A stretch of 26,538 bases of DNA from positions 1-26,538 of IMG/VR virus record IMGVR_UViG_3300044615_001162. The stretch is one strand, 5' to 3'. The stretch comes from a virus. Positions 16,430 through 23,290 of this stretch are shown in pieces. The position numbers were made by a program, and so were the translations under genes. The notes beneath the pieces are model-generated. The model was not told where the DNA came from. It saw only the letters and a program-made list of their open reading frames with translations, and searched no databases. Positions within the stretch are counted from its first letter, which is position 1. Every line of letters starts with the position of its first letter.

Positions 16430-17049
16430 ATTTGAACAATCTATTTGAGGCCACTGCGCCAGCACAGCCAGAACCCAACAAAGATTATGCTATCTATGTA
16501 GACGACGCACCTGTGGTCAAATTTGAATCCTTACAGCAGGCCAAACAAACCTATGCTGATCTGTATCAACAGTTTCCTGAAAAGAAAATTGAAATACGTG
16601 CTGTTAACAAGCTACGCGAAAGCCAAACCAATCTGCGCACTGCTCAAGCCCTGAGTCGCGAGCTAGAAAGCGAAATGGAAGATCTCATGGCCATACGTCA
16701 GGCCGGTGCTGCCACTGGTGCTGGCAACCCGCACGGTGTTCAGAGTTTGATCAACAACATCAAAGAACTGGTGGCCGAACTCAATCGCCTGGGCTATGAA
16801 TTTGATCCTAACACACCAGGCTATTTGCGTCCACTGACCATTGATGTTGATGGCACTGATCAGCTGCGTGAACAACGCTGTGTGGAATGCGGAGGCGCAG
16901 CATTTACCAATTTGATTCTCAGCGAGAAAAAAGACGCTTGTTATTACAAAGTAAAGAGTCGTTACAAAGTGTGGCCTTCGGCCTATGCGTCAGGTGCTTT
17001 GGTACAGTGTCGCAAAAAAGGCTCTAAAAATTGGGGCAGCAAAGGCTGA
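16426..17049 (+). CDS. CTS-like N-terminus, beta-alpha module, coiled coil and Cys-rich C-terminal cassette
   Basis: 207 residues, starting at the ATG that overlaps the upstream stop (ATGA). MNLNNLFEA resembles the neighbouring targeting peptides with an L-F-E site. Residues 20-60 are one copy of the small module (DYAIYVDDAPVVKFESLQQA). A charged helical or coiled-coil stretch follows at about 64-92, then a second helical part. The last 56 residues carry four cysteines (152, 155, 172, 195) and a conserved-looking basic block (YYKVKSRYKVWPSAYASGAL). C152-C155 with C172 and C195 could hold zinc. Function is unknown; context suggests virion or head cargo. Confidence 0.8.
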   Translation: MNLNNLFEATAPAQPEPNKDYAIYVDDAPVVKFESLQQAKQTYADLYQQFPEKKIEIRAVNKLRESQTNLRTAQALSRELESEMEDLMAIRQAGAATGAGNPHGVQSLINNIKELVAELNRLGYEFDPNTPGYLRPLTIDVDGTDQLREQRCVECGGAAFTNLILSEKKDACYYKVKSRYKVWPSAYASGALVQCRKKGSKNWGSKG

Positions 17050-17051
17050 CA

Positions 17052-17351
17052 GTGTGGTACGGTTATGCCATTGTGGTTTGCGAAGTTCACTGTGAATGGC
17101 GGCACGAGCCTCCGCGGTACAGACTGTTTGTCAACGACGAATTGTTTGTGGAGCGACAATACATTTGGCAAACAGAATATTTGGAAGAAGTCATACCAAT
17201 ATGGGTCGACCCAGGTGATTACAAAATTGTTTATGAAATTGTGTCTGGATATCGTGGCTTGTTTGACATCAAAAACATGCGTGTTGAAGACGGTCCGCCA
17301 GGTGCCACAGTGCTCAACAACAGAGTTTTAAGAATACCCAAACCAGAATAA
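17052..17351 (+). CDS. Small beta-rich protein, unknown function
   Basis: 99 residues from GTG 17052, chosen because AAAGG at 17041-17045 is well placed; a TTG at 17031 would overlap the upstream gene by 19 bases. Rich in Tyr, Val, Glu and Trp with alternating hydrophobic residues, so probably all-beta (CEVHCEWRHEPPRYRLFVND, then DPGDYKIVYEIVSGYRG). It has no signal peptide and lacks the shared N-terminal peptide of its neighbours. I do not recognise it. It may be a small virion component. Confidence 0.75.
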   Translation: MWYGYAIVVCEVHCEWRHEPPRYRLFVNDELFVERQYIWQTEYLEEVIPIWVDPGDYKIVYEIVSGYRGLFDIKNMRVEDGPPGATVLNNRVLRIPKPE

Positions 17352-17353
17352 AA

Positions 17354-17560
17354 ATGCGAGCTCGAGAATTTTTACAAGAAGTTGCGGCTGTGACCAGCAG
17401 TGGATCAGTGGCCACTGTGGCCATGCCTTTGATCACACTGTCAAGGCAAGATGGATCCAGCAAGTCAGGTAAATACTCTAACGATCCTGACATACAACAG
17501 GATCAACCAAAAAGGACTTCGCATGCTGTCAGACAGTTTAAAAACTCTATTAGCAAGTAA
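17354..17560 (+). CDS. Short protein with CTS-like N-terminus
   Basis: 68 residues. MRAREFLQEV is one of the best matches to the shared targeting-like peptide, with L-Q-E as the likely cleavage site; its ATGCGAGC start is identical to three neighbours. The remaining ~58 residues are Ser/Thr/Gln-rich and probably disordered, ending basic. It starts two bases after the upstream stop and overlaps the Dps gene by 38 bases, while hosting the Dps promoter and ribosome site inside its 3' half. It could be a minimal internal head protein like the T4 IPs, or the remnant of a larger cargo protein whose body has been lost. Confidence 0.6.
   Translation: MRAREFLQEVAAVTSSGSVATVAMPLITLSRQDGSSKSGKYSNDPDIQQDQPKRTSHAVRQFKNSISK
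17470..17475 (+). promoter_or_regulatory. T4-type late promoter core, TAAATACT, for dps
   Basis: TAAATACT inside the preceding short gene, 47 bases before the Dps ATG at 17523. The leader would contain AAAGGA at 17511-17516, so this gene has a normal ribosome site and its own promoter. Confidence 0.5.
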
Positions 17561-17963
17561 TTTTGCTTACTATCTTAAAGCACAACAGTTTCACTGGAAT
17601 GTGGAAGGTCCAGACTTTGGTGAACTACATGAGTTTTTTCAAAACATCTATGAGGATGCTTATTCAGCTATAGATCCTGTTGCAGAGTACATAAGATATC
17701 TTGACGAGTATGCACCTGGAAGTTTTGAACGCTTTAGCGAGCTAACACAAATTCCAGGCCAGACCAAGATACCACGTGCTCGACTCATGATTGAAGAACT
17801 TTTGGCCAATAATCAACAAATGATTGATTTGTTGAATCGATGTTTTGCAGCAGCAGAACAGGAAAATCAACAGGGTATTGCTGACTTCTTGGCAGGACGT
17901 CTGAGCCAACATGGAAAATATCATTGGCAATTGCGTAGTTATTTGAAAGACGCCAGAGCATGA
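17523..17963 (+). CDS. dps: Dps-family ferritin-like protein
   Basis: 146 residues. The Dps signature is clear in QQFHWNVEGPDFGELHEFF and the following helix. H24, H36, D51 and E55 align in spacing with E. coli Dps ferroxidase ligands H51, H63, D78 and E82; the place of D67 is Q40. Dps dodecamers oxidise and store iron and protect DNA; this one lacks a long Lys-rich N-terminal tail for DNA binding. ATG 17523 is fixed by AAAGGA at 17511-17516, six bases upstream. A longer in-frame form from 17451 would start before the late-type promoter core ends. The stop overlaps the next start (ATGA). It could guard host or virion DNA against Fenton damage, or collect iron for the virion. Confidence 0.92.
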   Translation: MLSDSLKTLLASNFAYYLKAQQFHWNVEGPDFGELHEFFQNIYEDAYSAIDPVAEYIRYLDEYAPGSFERFSELTQIPGQTKIPRARLMIEELLANNQQMIDLLNRCFAAAEQENQQGIADFLAGRLSQHGKYHWQLRSYLKDARA

Positions 17964-18844
17964 GCCAATTTGATATCAGTGGTTTTTTACGACAGTTAGA
18001 CACCATGGAGGGCAAAATCACTCCAGTGGGTGTGAAAAAAGGCTTGAACACGGCGCAACGTGATGTGCCTCAGATGCCAGCCTTGTTCAAGATGAAGGGT
18101 CAAAGTCCTGTGTTGGGCGGCCCTGTTAAACCACATCCCGCTGGCAAGTATTTTGTGGGCGACGACGTTGAAATGGACGTGGCACAAACGCCCTTGGAAG
18201 AAGCCATGCGCAACGTGGAAGAAGACATGTTGAGTCGTGTTAAAAAAGATCTCACACATTATCTTGACATGCTGAGTGATCAAGTCAAAGATCAAAAAGA
18301 AATACAAAAGAAAGCAGTCAAAGACGTAGAAGATCGCAATCCTGCCCGAGCTGGAGATCAAGACACACACGAAGATCAAGAAAAGCTGGATGAATTTTTG
18401 CCAGCTCTGGGCGCTGTGGTAGGACGAGCGTTGGTTGGCAAAGCAGCTCGACCTCTGGCCAAAGCCGCAGCTGGCATGGCTGGACACATTGTGGGATCAG
18501 AGTTGGAACGAAAACTGCGAAAAAATGACATCGACGAAGATCCCACACAACAAGAGTTTGACACTGAACCTGTGCCCACACCTGTTGTGAATCCTACCAT
18601 GCCAGAGTCAGCCAGTTCTAGCTCAGGTGCTCCAGTGGTCATGATTGAACTGGCCGAAGGCGACATGTGCGAAATCTACGGCAACGATCAAGACGGCTAT
18701 CAAGTGCGTCGAGGACAAAGAACCTTGCCCACTCGTTTCAGCGAGTTGGATCATGCCAAAACTGCTGTTCAACTGTGGCGTGCTCGTAGAGCAGCTCAGT
18801 CTCAGCCCAAGCCAATTGATCAAGACTATGTGGATGAACGATAA
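17960..18844 (+). CDS. Helical protein with Gly/Ala-rich hydrophobic segment and C-terminal beta-alpha module
   Basis: 294 residues; the start overlaps the Dps stop (ATGA). About 78-125 is a charged helical, probably coiled-coil stretch. Residues 146-179 are hydrophobic and Gly/Ala-rich with spaced basic residues (FLPALGAVVGRALVGKAARP), amphipathic rather than a plain membrane helix. About 247-275 (YQVRRGQRTLPTRF, then a helix) matches the small module repeated in neighbouring genes. ELAEG at 230-234 is a possible prohead-protease-type site directly before that module. The N-terminus is not of the shared targeting type. It may be a core/scaffold or ejection protein. The TAA overlaps the next ATG (TAATG). 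Confidence 0.8.
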   Translation: MSQFDISGFLRQLDTMEGKITPVGVKKGLNTAQRDVPQMPALFKMKGQSPVLGGPVKPHPAGKYFVGDDVEMDVAQTPLEEAMRNVEEDMLSRVKKDLTHYLDMLSDQVKDQKEIQKKAVKDVEDRNPARAGDQDTHEDQEKLDEFLPALGAVVGRALVGKAARPLAKAAAGMAGHIVGSELERKLRKNDIDEDPTQQEFDTEPVPTPVVNPTMPESASSSSGAPVVMIELAEGDMCEIYGNDQDGYQVRRGQRTLPTRFSELDHAKTAVQLWRARRAAQSQPKPIDQDYVDER

Positions 18845-21800
18845 TGATCTTAAACGAATTTTTTGAATCAAACAAAGGTGGCTCAGAAGTCAAATTAAAT
18901 GAACTGGGACCTGCAGCATTGGCAGCACTGGGCGCAGCAGGCGGAGCCGGGGCGTGGTTGGTCAATAAAATGTTTCCTGACGAAGGCGACCCGCAATTTA
19001 AAAAACCTGAGCCGCCGCCAGAAATCAAAAAACCTCCGCAGAAACCCGACGACCTTGACTACAGCAAACGTGAAACGCTGCCGTCTACTCGGCAAGGCAT
19101 GGGGCCGCGGCCTGAACGCACTGTCAAAGAAGTTGATGCCAAAGTAGAGCCACCAGCAGGCTCATGGCAAGACATTTGGAAACAAAATCCTGATATCAAA
19201 AATCCCCATCTCATATTTCCTGGCCAACAAATAAAGTTGCCCAATAATACATTTGCTGTGGTTGACCGAGGCGACACCCTGAGTGGCATTGCTCAGAGAT
19301 ATCAGCAAGGAGGGTACAACACTGGCAGAGAAATCGCTCCAAACGCTGCGTCTCCAGCATCTGTCAGACCCGCTGCTCAACCCGCGGTTCCTGCTGCTAG
19401 ACCTGCTGCTCAACCCACAGCTCCCGCTGCCAGACCCGCTGCTCAGCCATCTAGAACTGCGCAAAGCAGTCAGTCTGCAATGGCCTCTTTTCCTACCAAA
19501 AGTGGTCGAGTGTATGCTGCTGACTTCAACAATCCCAGTGGCATAGGATGGGACGGCAAAGGCAAGTACACCAGTTACAAATCGCCCGAAGAAGGAGTGC
19601 TGGCCACTAAAAATCTAGTGTCTAGATACATATCTAATCAAACTCCATACATCAAAGGGCCTGCCACTCCAGAACAAGTGGTCAGCACATGGGTCAGTGG
19701 TGGAGTAACACCAGCTGAAAAAATTCAAGGTGGCAGATACTTACAATCAGTGAGAAATGAACTGGCAGCAGCGGGTGTACAGCTAGACAGCCAAGGAAGA
19801 ATACCCAACACGCAGGCTGCCACAGATGCCATAACCAGAGCCATTGTGCGACATGAGACTTCACCAAAACATTTGGACAAATTTGCTCCTTATTTGAACC
19901 CCAAACAAGCTGTACCAGAAGATGTGACGGAAACATCAGACTATTTCCGTCGTAGGGAGCGTGAAGAAGCAATTATCAGTGGTCAAAAACCTGCTCGCAA
20001 AAAACAACCTGTTCAAACCAGTGATTATGCTCGTCGTAGAGAACAGGAAAAGAAAGCCGAGAAAGGTGTAGCGGAAGGCTCTGATACACAATTATCAATT
20101 CAACAATTGGCAACAATCAGCGACGAAGCATTAGATAATGCATATGGTTATGGTCGTAGTAGTCCGGGCAATACTTTTGGTTGGCAAGCAAACCTGATGT
20201 CAGCAGCATACGCTAAAAAAATGATAGATGCTGGTGTTACAGACATTGAAAAAATTAGCGATGCTATACACAAGGGATGGAATGTAACAGCACAAAAGTT
20301 TGTTCAAAATCCTGATCAATTTGATGATACAGAAAAATTGCGTCAAGCAGGAAAATTAGAAGCAAAACTTCAACAAAGAGCCAAGTTAATGAAGATAAAC
20401 TATGCTCAACTTGACAATGAAGAACAAGAAAAAGATCGTGTTGTTGCCCGTGCATTACTACAAGCAATTAAAAATCAACAAGGTGTGGCGGAGGCTGCAA
20501 CAGATGATCCACGTTTTCAAAAGATGATGGGCAACATACAGCAGTCCACTCCCAACCCAGTTAACGGGTATGTGGCAGTCAGCTATGCCAGTGAACGACC
20601 TTCAAAAAAAATCAAAGGTGTTACATACAACGGTAAACCAATGCCCAGCACGGTTGATCCTGAAGAATTCATGGGCAGTAAAATAAAATTCACACCTGAT
20701 CAAATTGAAGAAAAACTAATGAAAATTGGCCAAAAATACGGGTGGGACTCGATTGATCCTGGACATGGCCAAGGCTATGACGAATTGTATTTTGATACCA
20801 GGACAGAATATACATCAGCCACCCAACGTCAACTGGCTGTAAACATAGTCAAGACTGTTGACGAAATTAATAAATTCTTTACCGGAATGAACAGTAGTTT
20901 ACAAGCTACAGGATTACCAGGATACAAAGTAAGTGTATGGCAAGGTATGGGAGAAAATGGCAACATAGATCAATACGAAGATCTATCTCATATTACTAAT
21001 ATTGCCAAGGGCCAGACAGCAAAGCCTGATGCCGGTCCGGCTATTGGTAAAATGATCCTCAAGCACTTACCAAGTTACGAAGCCGAAAATGATGAATTGG
21101 GATATGATCCACAAGATTTTCAAGCGGCCAGAAATATTGCAAATATTTACATCACCAAAGGCGAACGTGCCGGGCTCCAAGCACAGGGCGATTCTGAAGT
21201 CAGTGAAATGATTGACGAATTGCTAAGTGACGCAGGCGCCAGTGGTTTAAGAACTATTTGGGACCTTGACGAGCAAGGTATGGCGGAAGGCTCACTAAAC
21301 GAAGGTCAATATGAAATGATGATGCGTAATGGACAAGTCAAAAAGTTCATTGCCAAAGATGATGCCGATGCCAAGCGTATCGCAGCCGGGCACGGTGCTA
21401 AAAGTGTTATTAAATTAAGAGGCGGGGTTCCTGCCGGTAAAATAGCAGAGCAAGGTGTGGCGGAAGTAAGTTCAAAAACATTAGCCGCAGCAGCTAATCA
21501 GGCTCAAAACAAATATAACTTGGCAGCAAGTTCAGATAACAACTTATCGCACCAAGAAGCCCAGGCCTTGATGAAGTTGTACAAAGATAAAATAGAGAAA
21601 TTCAAAACTGCTGGGCAAGCTGCACAACAAAGAGACTCAAAAAAACAAACTCTAAGTCAGTTTAGTTCAGCAGCACTGAGAAAAGCTGGCGTGGCTGAAG
21701 TCAGTGATGCCACCAAACAAAGTTACAAAGCCAAAGCACAGGCACAGGTACGAGAATTAGAACCACACGCTAAAAAGGGCGAGTATAAAGATATTGCTCA

Positions 21801-23172
21801 GCGAGCCATAGACCGCAGAACCAAAGGTTTGGCTAGAATTGATGTCAAAGATGCGCAAAAGCTGGCACCGCGTGTGAGTGAAAGTTTTGCTATAAAAACA
21901 CCAGAAGGAAGGCCTGCGCTGGGGCAATTCAACATGACCACCGTGGTCAGAGATTATCATCAAAACTTGCCTTTTGCCAATTTGAGTTTTGGCAACAGTG
22001 GCAATTTGAAAATTGATCGCAAGCAGATGCGTATAGTCATGGATCACTATTTGGGACTGCTATCGCCTGAAGAAAAACATGACTTTGTGTACGAAACCAT
22101 GAGCAGACTGCTCAAAGTGGTTGCGCTGTTTGATCGTTACAAAGTTGACGTGCGCAACCAAATTGAATTGCCAGTGGGTCAAAAATCAGAAATTCCTGGA
22201 GTACAGCCCAAACTGCTTGAAGTCGATGCTGGCCAAGTCAAAGACACCAGATTGAGTCAGGCTCTTAAACAAGCTCGAGCTGCGTTTCCCACTGCTGGGT
22301 CTGACATAGAAGCCTTTCTCAAACTGGTCATGAGCAACGACGATCGTGACCTCAAAACCATGAGTCAGCTTCAAGCAGTGAATCAACAGCAGAGCAAAAT
22401 CATCGACCGTATACAAGACATTGATAAAAAACAAAACCAAGAAATTGACAGTCTAGATGCTGAACTGGATCGTGTGACTCAAATCAACAAAGGTCTGGAA
22501 CGCAAACTGGATCAGATGGGCAGAGGCAAACCCAGTAAAAAAGCTGACAAGGCGGAACCAGCTCCAGCCGCAGAACCTGCGGCCACAGCTCCCAAGGCAC
22601 AGCCCAAAGTTGACTTGCCAGTGGGCAGCAAAGTGCCAGTGAAAAAGGCACCGGCAAAGGCTCGGGCCACGTCAGTACCAGTGCCAAAAGCCCCAGAGAC
22701 ACCAGCACTGCCAAACTACAGTGTGAGCTTCAAAGGATTGAGCAAGCCGTCTGGCGATGCGCAGAGAGCTTTGCCTCTGACCAGCCCTGACAACGTGATA
22801 CAGTTTCCCCGATCTCAGCCCAAAGGCATGAGTCTATTTGATCCCAATGAGCCACCCACTGATGTGGTTCCAAAAGATTACAGCAGACTTCAGGCTGAGT
22901 TTGGTCAACCAGACGAACTAGAACCAGAACGTCAGCAAAGATTTGCCGAAGGCACTAAAACAAAAAATATTGGCCAAAAAGATTTTGACAGTTTTTCTGA
23001 TGAAGATTGGGAAGAATGGGACAAAAAGGTTCAGCGGCTGGGCCAGCGAGCTCAACCCAAGCCAGCCAAGGCCAGTGAGCCAAAGGCACAGCCATCAACC
23101 GACAAAAAATCCAACATGACCGAAGCCAGACTACACCGCAGAGCTGTGCTGCGTCAAATCTTAGAATCATAA
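18844..23172 (+). CDS. Giant mosaic protein: CTS-like start, LysM-like, lysozyme-like and RyR-like domains, VAE-bounded modules
   Basis: 1442 residues. (a) MILNEFFES, targeting-like. (b) 21-42: Gly/Ala-rich hydrophobic stretch. (c) 107-155: LysM-like halves (IWKQNPDIKNPHLIFPGQ and RGDTLSGIAQRY), in inverted order to a normal LysM. (d) 175-203: Pro/Ala tandem repeats. (e) About 214-350: lysozyme-like, P5-type pattern (NNPSGIGWDG). (f) 365-402: two TSDY-RRRE units. (g) Five junctions with E411, E550, E815, E874 and E952. Module 412-550 ends like a RyR domain (AIHKGWN, then NYAQLDNEEQEKDR). 551-815 is unknown; 816-874 is a beta-alpha module; 875-952 is helical. (h) About 953-1442: original-looking C-terminus with coiled coil and Lys/Pro/Ala-rich parts. 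Modules are A/T-richer than the flanks. It is probably a late, head- or virion-associated cargo protein that also acts on the cell wall. Confidence 0.85.
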   Translation: MILNEFFESNKGGSEVKLNELGPAALAALGAAGGAGAWLVNKMFPDEGDPQFKKPEPPPEIKKPPQKPDDLDYSKRETLPSTRQGMGPRPERTVKEVDAKVEPPAGSWQDIWKQNPDIKNPHLIFPGQQIKLPNNTFAVVDRGDTLSGIAQRYQQGGYNTGREIAPNAASPASVRPAAQPAVPAARPAAQPTAPAARPAAQPSRTAQSSQSAMASFPTKSGRVYAADFNNPSGIGWDGKGKYTSYKSPEEGVLATKNLVSRYISNQTPYIKGPATPEQVVSTWVSGGVTPAEKIQGGRYLQSVRNELAAAGVQLDSQGRIPNTQAATDAITRAIVRHETSPKHLDKFAPYLNPKQAVPEDVTETSDYFRRREREEAIISGQKPARKKQPVQTSDYARRREQEKKAEKGVAEGSDTQLSIQQLATISDEALDNAYGYGRSSPGNTFGWQANLMSAAYAKKMIDAGVTDIEKISDAIHKGWNVTAQKFVQNPDQFDDTEKLRQAGKLEAKLQQRAKLMKINYAQLDNEEQEKDRVVARALLQAIKNQQGVAEAATDDPRFQKMMGNIQQSTPNPVNGYVAVSYASERPSKKIKGVTYNGKPMPSTVDPEEFMGSKIKFTPDQIEEKLMKIGQKYGWDSIDPGHGQGYDELYFDTRTEYTSATQRQLAVNIVKTVDEINKFFTGMNSSLQATGLPGYKVSVWQGMGENGNIDQYEDLSHITNIAKGQTAKPDAGPAIGKMILKHLPSYEAENDELGYDPQDFQAARNIANIYITKGERAGLQAQGDSEVSEMIDELLSDAGASGLRTIWDLDEQGMAEGSLNEGQYEMMMRNGQVKKFIAKDDADAKRIAAGHGAKSVIKLRGGVPAGKIAEQGVAEVSSKTLAAAANQAQNKYNLAASSDNNLSHQEAQALMKLYKDKIEKFKTAGQAAQQRDSKKQTLSQFSSAALRKAGVAEVSDATKQSYKAKAQAQVRELEPHAKKGEYKDIAQRAIDRRTKGLARIDVKDAQKLAPRVSESFAIKTPEGRPALGQFNMTTVVRDYHQNLPFANLSFGNSGNLKIDRKQMRIVMDHYLGLLSPEEKHDFVYETMSRLLKVVALFDRYKVDVRNQIELPVGQKSEIPGVQPKLLEVDAGQVKDTRLSQALKQARAAFPTAGSDIEAFLKLVMSNDDRDLKTMSQLQAVNQQQSKIIDRIQDIDKKQNQEIDSLDAELDRVTQINKGLERKLDQMGRGKPSKKADKAEPAPAAEPAATAPKAQPKVDLPVGSKVPVKKAPAKARATSVPVPKAPETPALPNYSVSFKGLSKPSGDAQRALPLTSPDNVIQFPRSQPKGMSLFDPNEPPTDVVPKDYSRLQAEFGQPDELEPERQQRFAEGTKTKNIGQKDFDSFSDEDWEEWDKKVQRLGQRAQPKPAKASEPKAQPSTDKKSNMTEARLHRRAVLRQILES
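19366..19452 (+). repeat. 33-bp tandem repeat, three units
   Basis: Units begin at AGA codons at 19366, 19399 and 19432 and encode RPAAQP plus a variable five-residue spacer. They form a flexible Pro/Ala linker between the LysM-like and lysozyme-like parts of the giant protein. The third unit is partial. Confidence 0.8.
20065..21699 (+). repeat. Five VAE-junction DNA repeats in the giant mosaic gene
   Basis: Copies end with the Glu codon at 20074-20076, 20491-20493, 21286-21288, 21463-21465 and 21697-21699. CAAGGTGTGGCGGA is identical at 20479-20492 and 21451-21464, and identical to a copy in another gene at 14226-14239; 21274-21287 differs at one base. Four of five use GCG for alanine. Each marks a module boundary. 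Confidence 0.75.
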
Positions 23173-23175
23173 GAA

Positions 23176-23252
23176 CTCGACCTTGGGACCGAGTGGGCGC
23201 TCCCGGCCCGATTCAGATTGAATTCGCTACTCAATCTGAACAAACTGGGGCC
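23176..23252 (+). other. Structured intergenic element (three potential hairpins)
   Basis: Within the 138-base gap 23173-23310. Hairpin 1 is CTCG (23176-23179) / CGAG (23190-23193). Hairpin 2 is GGG (23195-23197) / CCC (23202-23204). The main one has an outer stem GGCCC (23205-23209) / GGGCC (23248-23252) and a perfect 10-bp inner stem TTCAGATTGA (23212-23221) / TCAATCTGAA (23231-23240) with a 9-base loop. No T-run follows directly. It could be an RNA element, a transcript end stabiliser or a weak terminator between the late and replication operons. Confidence 0.45.
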
Positions 23253-23290
23253 TTGACCGCTTGCTTTTGTACCACAATATATCATACAAT
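23253..23290 (+). promoter_or_regulatory. Possible promoter for the dsbA-polymerase operon
   Basis: TTGACC at 23253-23258 and TTGCTT at 23261-23266 are candidate -35 boxes; TATATC at 23278-23283 (19 bases from the first) and TACAAT at 23285-23290 (18 bases from the second) are candidate -10 boxes. TTGCTTTT also recalls a T4 MotA box. No single pair is ideal. No TAAATA late core is present, consistent with early or middle replication genes. Confidence 0.3.

Noticed and set aside
17996-18487. 163-codon minus-strand frame
   Set aside because: It is antisense to the 17960 gene, which is joined to neighbours by start-stop overlaps; the translation is His/Phe/Cys-rich with no domain.
13690-21690. 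Inteins or introns at the VAE junctions
   Set aside because: No intein splice motifs (N-terminal Cys/Ser block, terminal His-Asn), no endonuclease motifs and no frame interruption; modules stay in frame as ordinary domains.
13671-21699. CRISPR-like array formed by the repeated cores
   Set aside because: The repeats are only about 14-18 bases, are in frame inside coding sequence and are spaced by 170-800 bases, so this is not a CRISPR array.
23176-23260. A tRNA in the intergenic gap
   Set aside because: The main hairpin has a 10-bp stem and a 9-base loop, there is no T-arm sequence of GTTCRANNC form, and no 7-bp acceptor stem closes the region.
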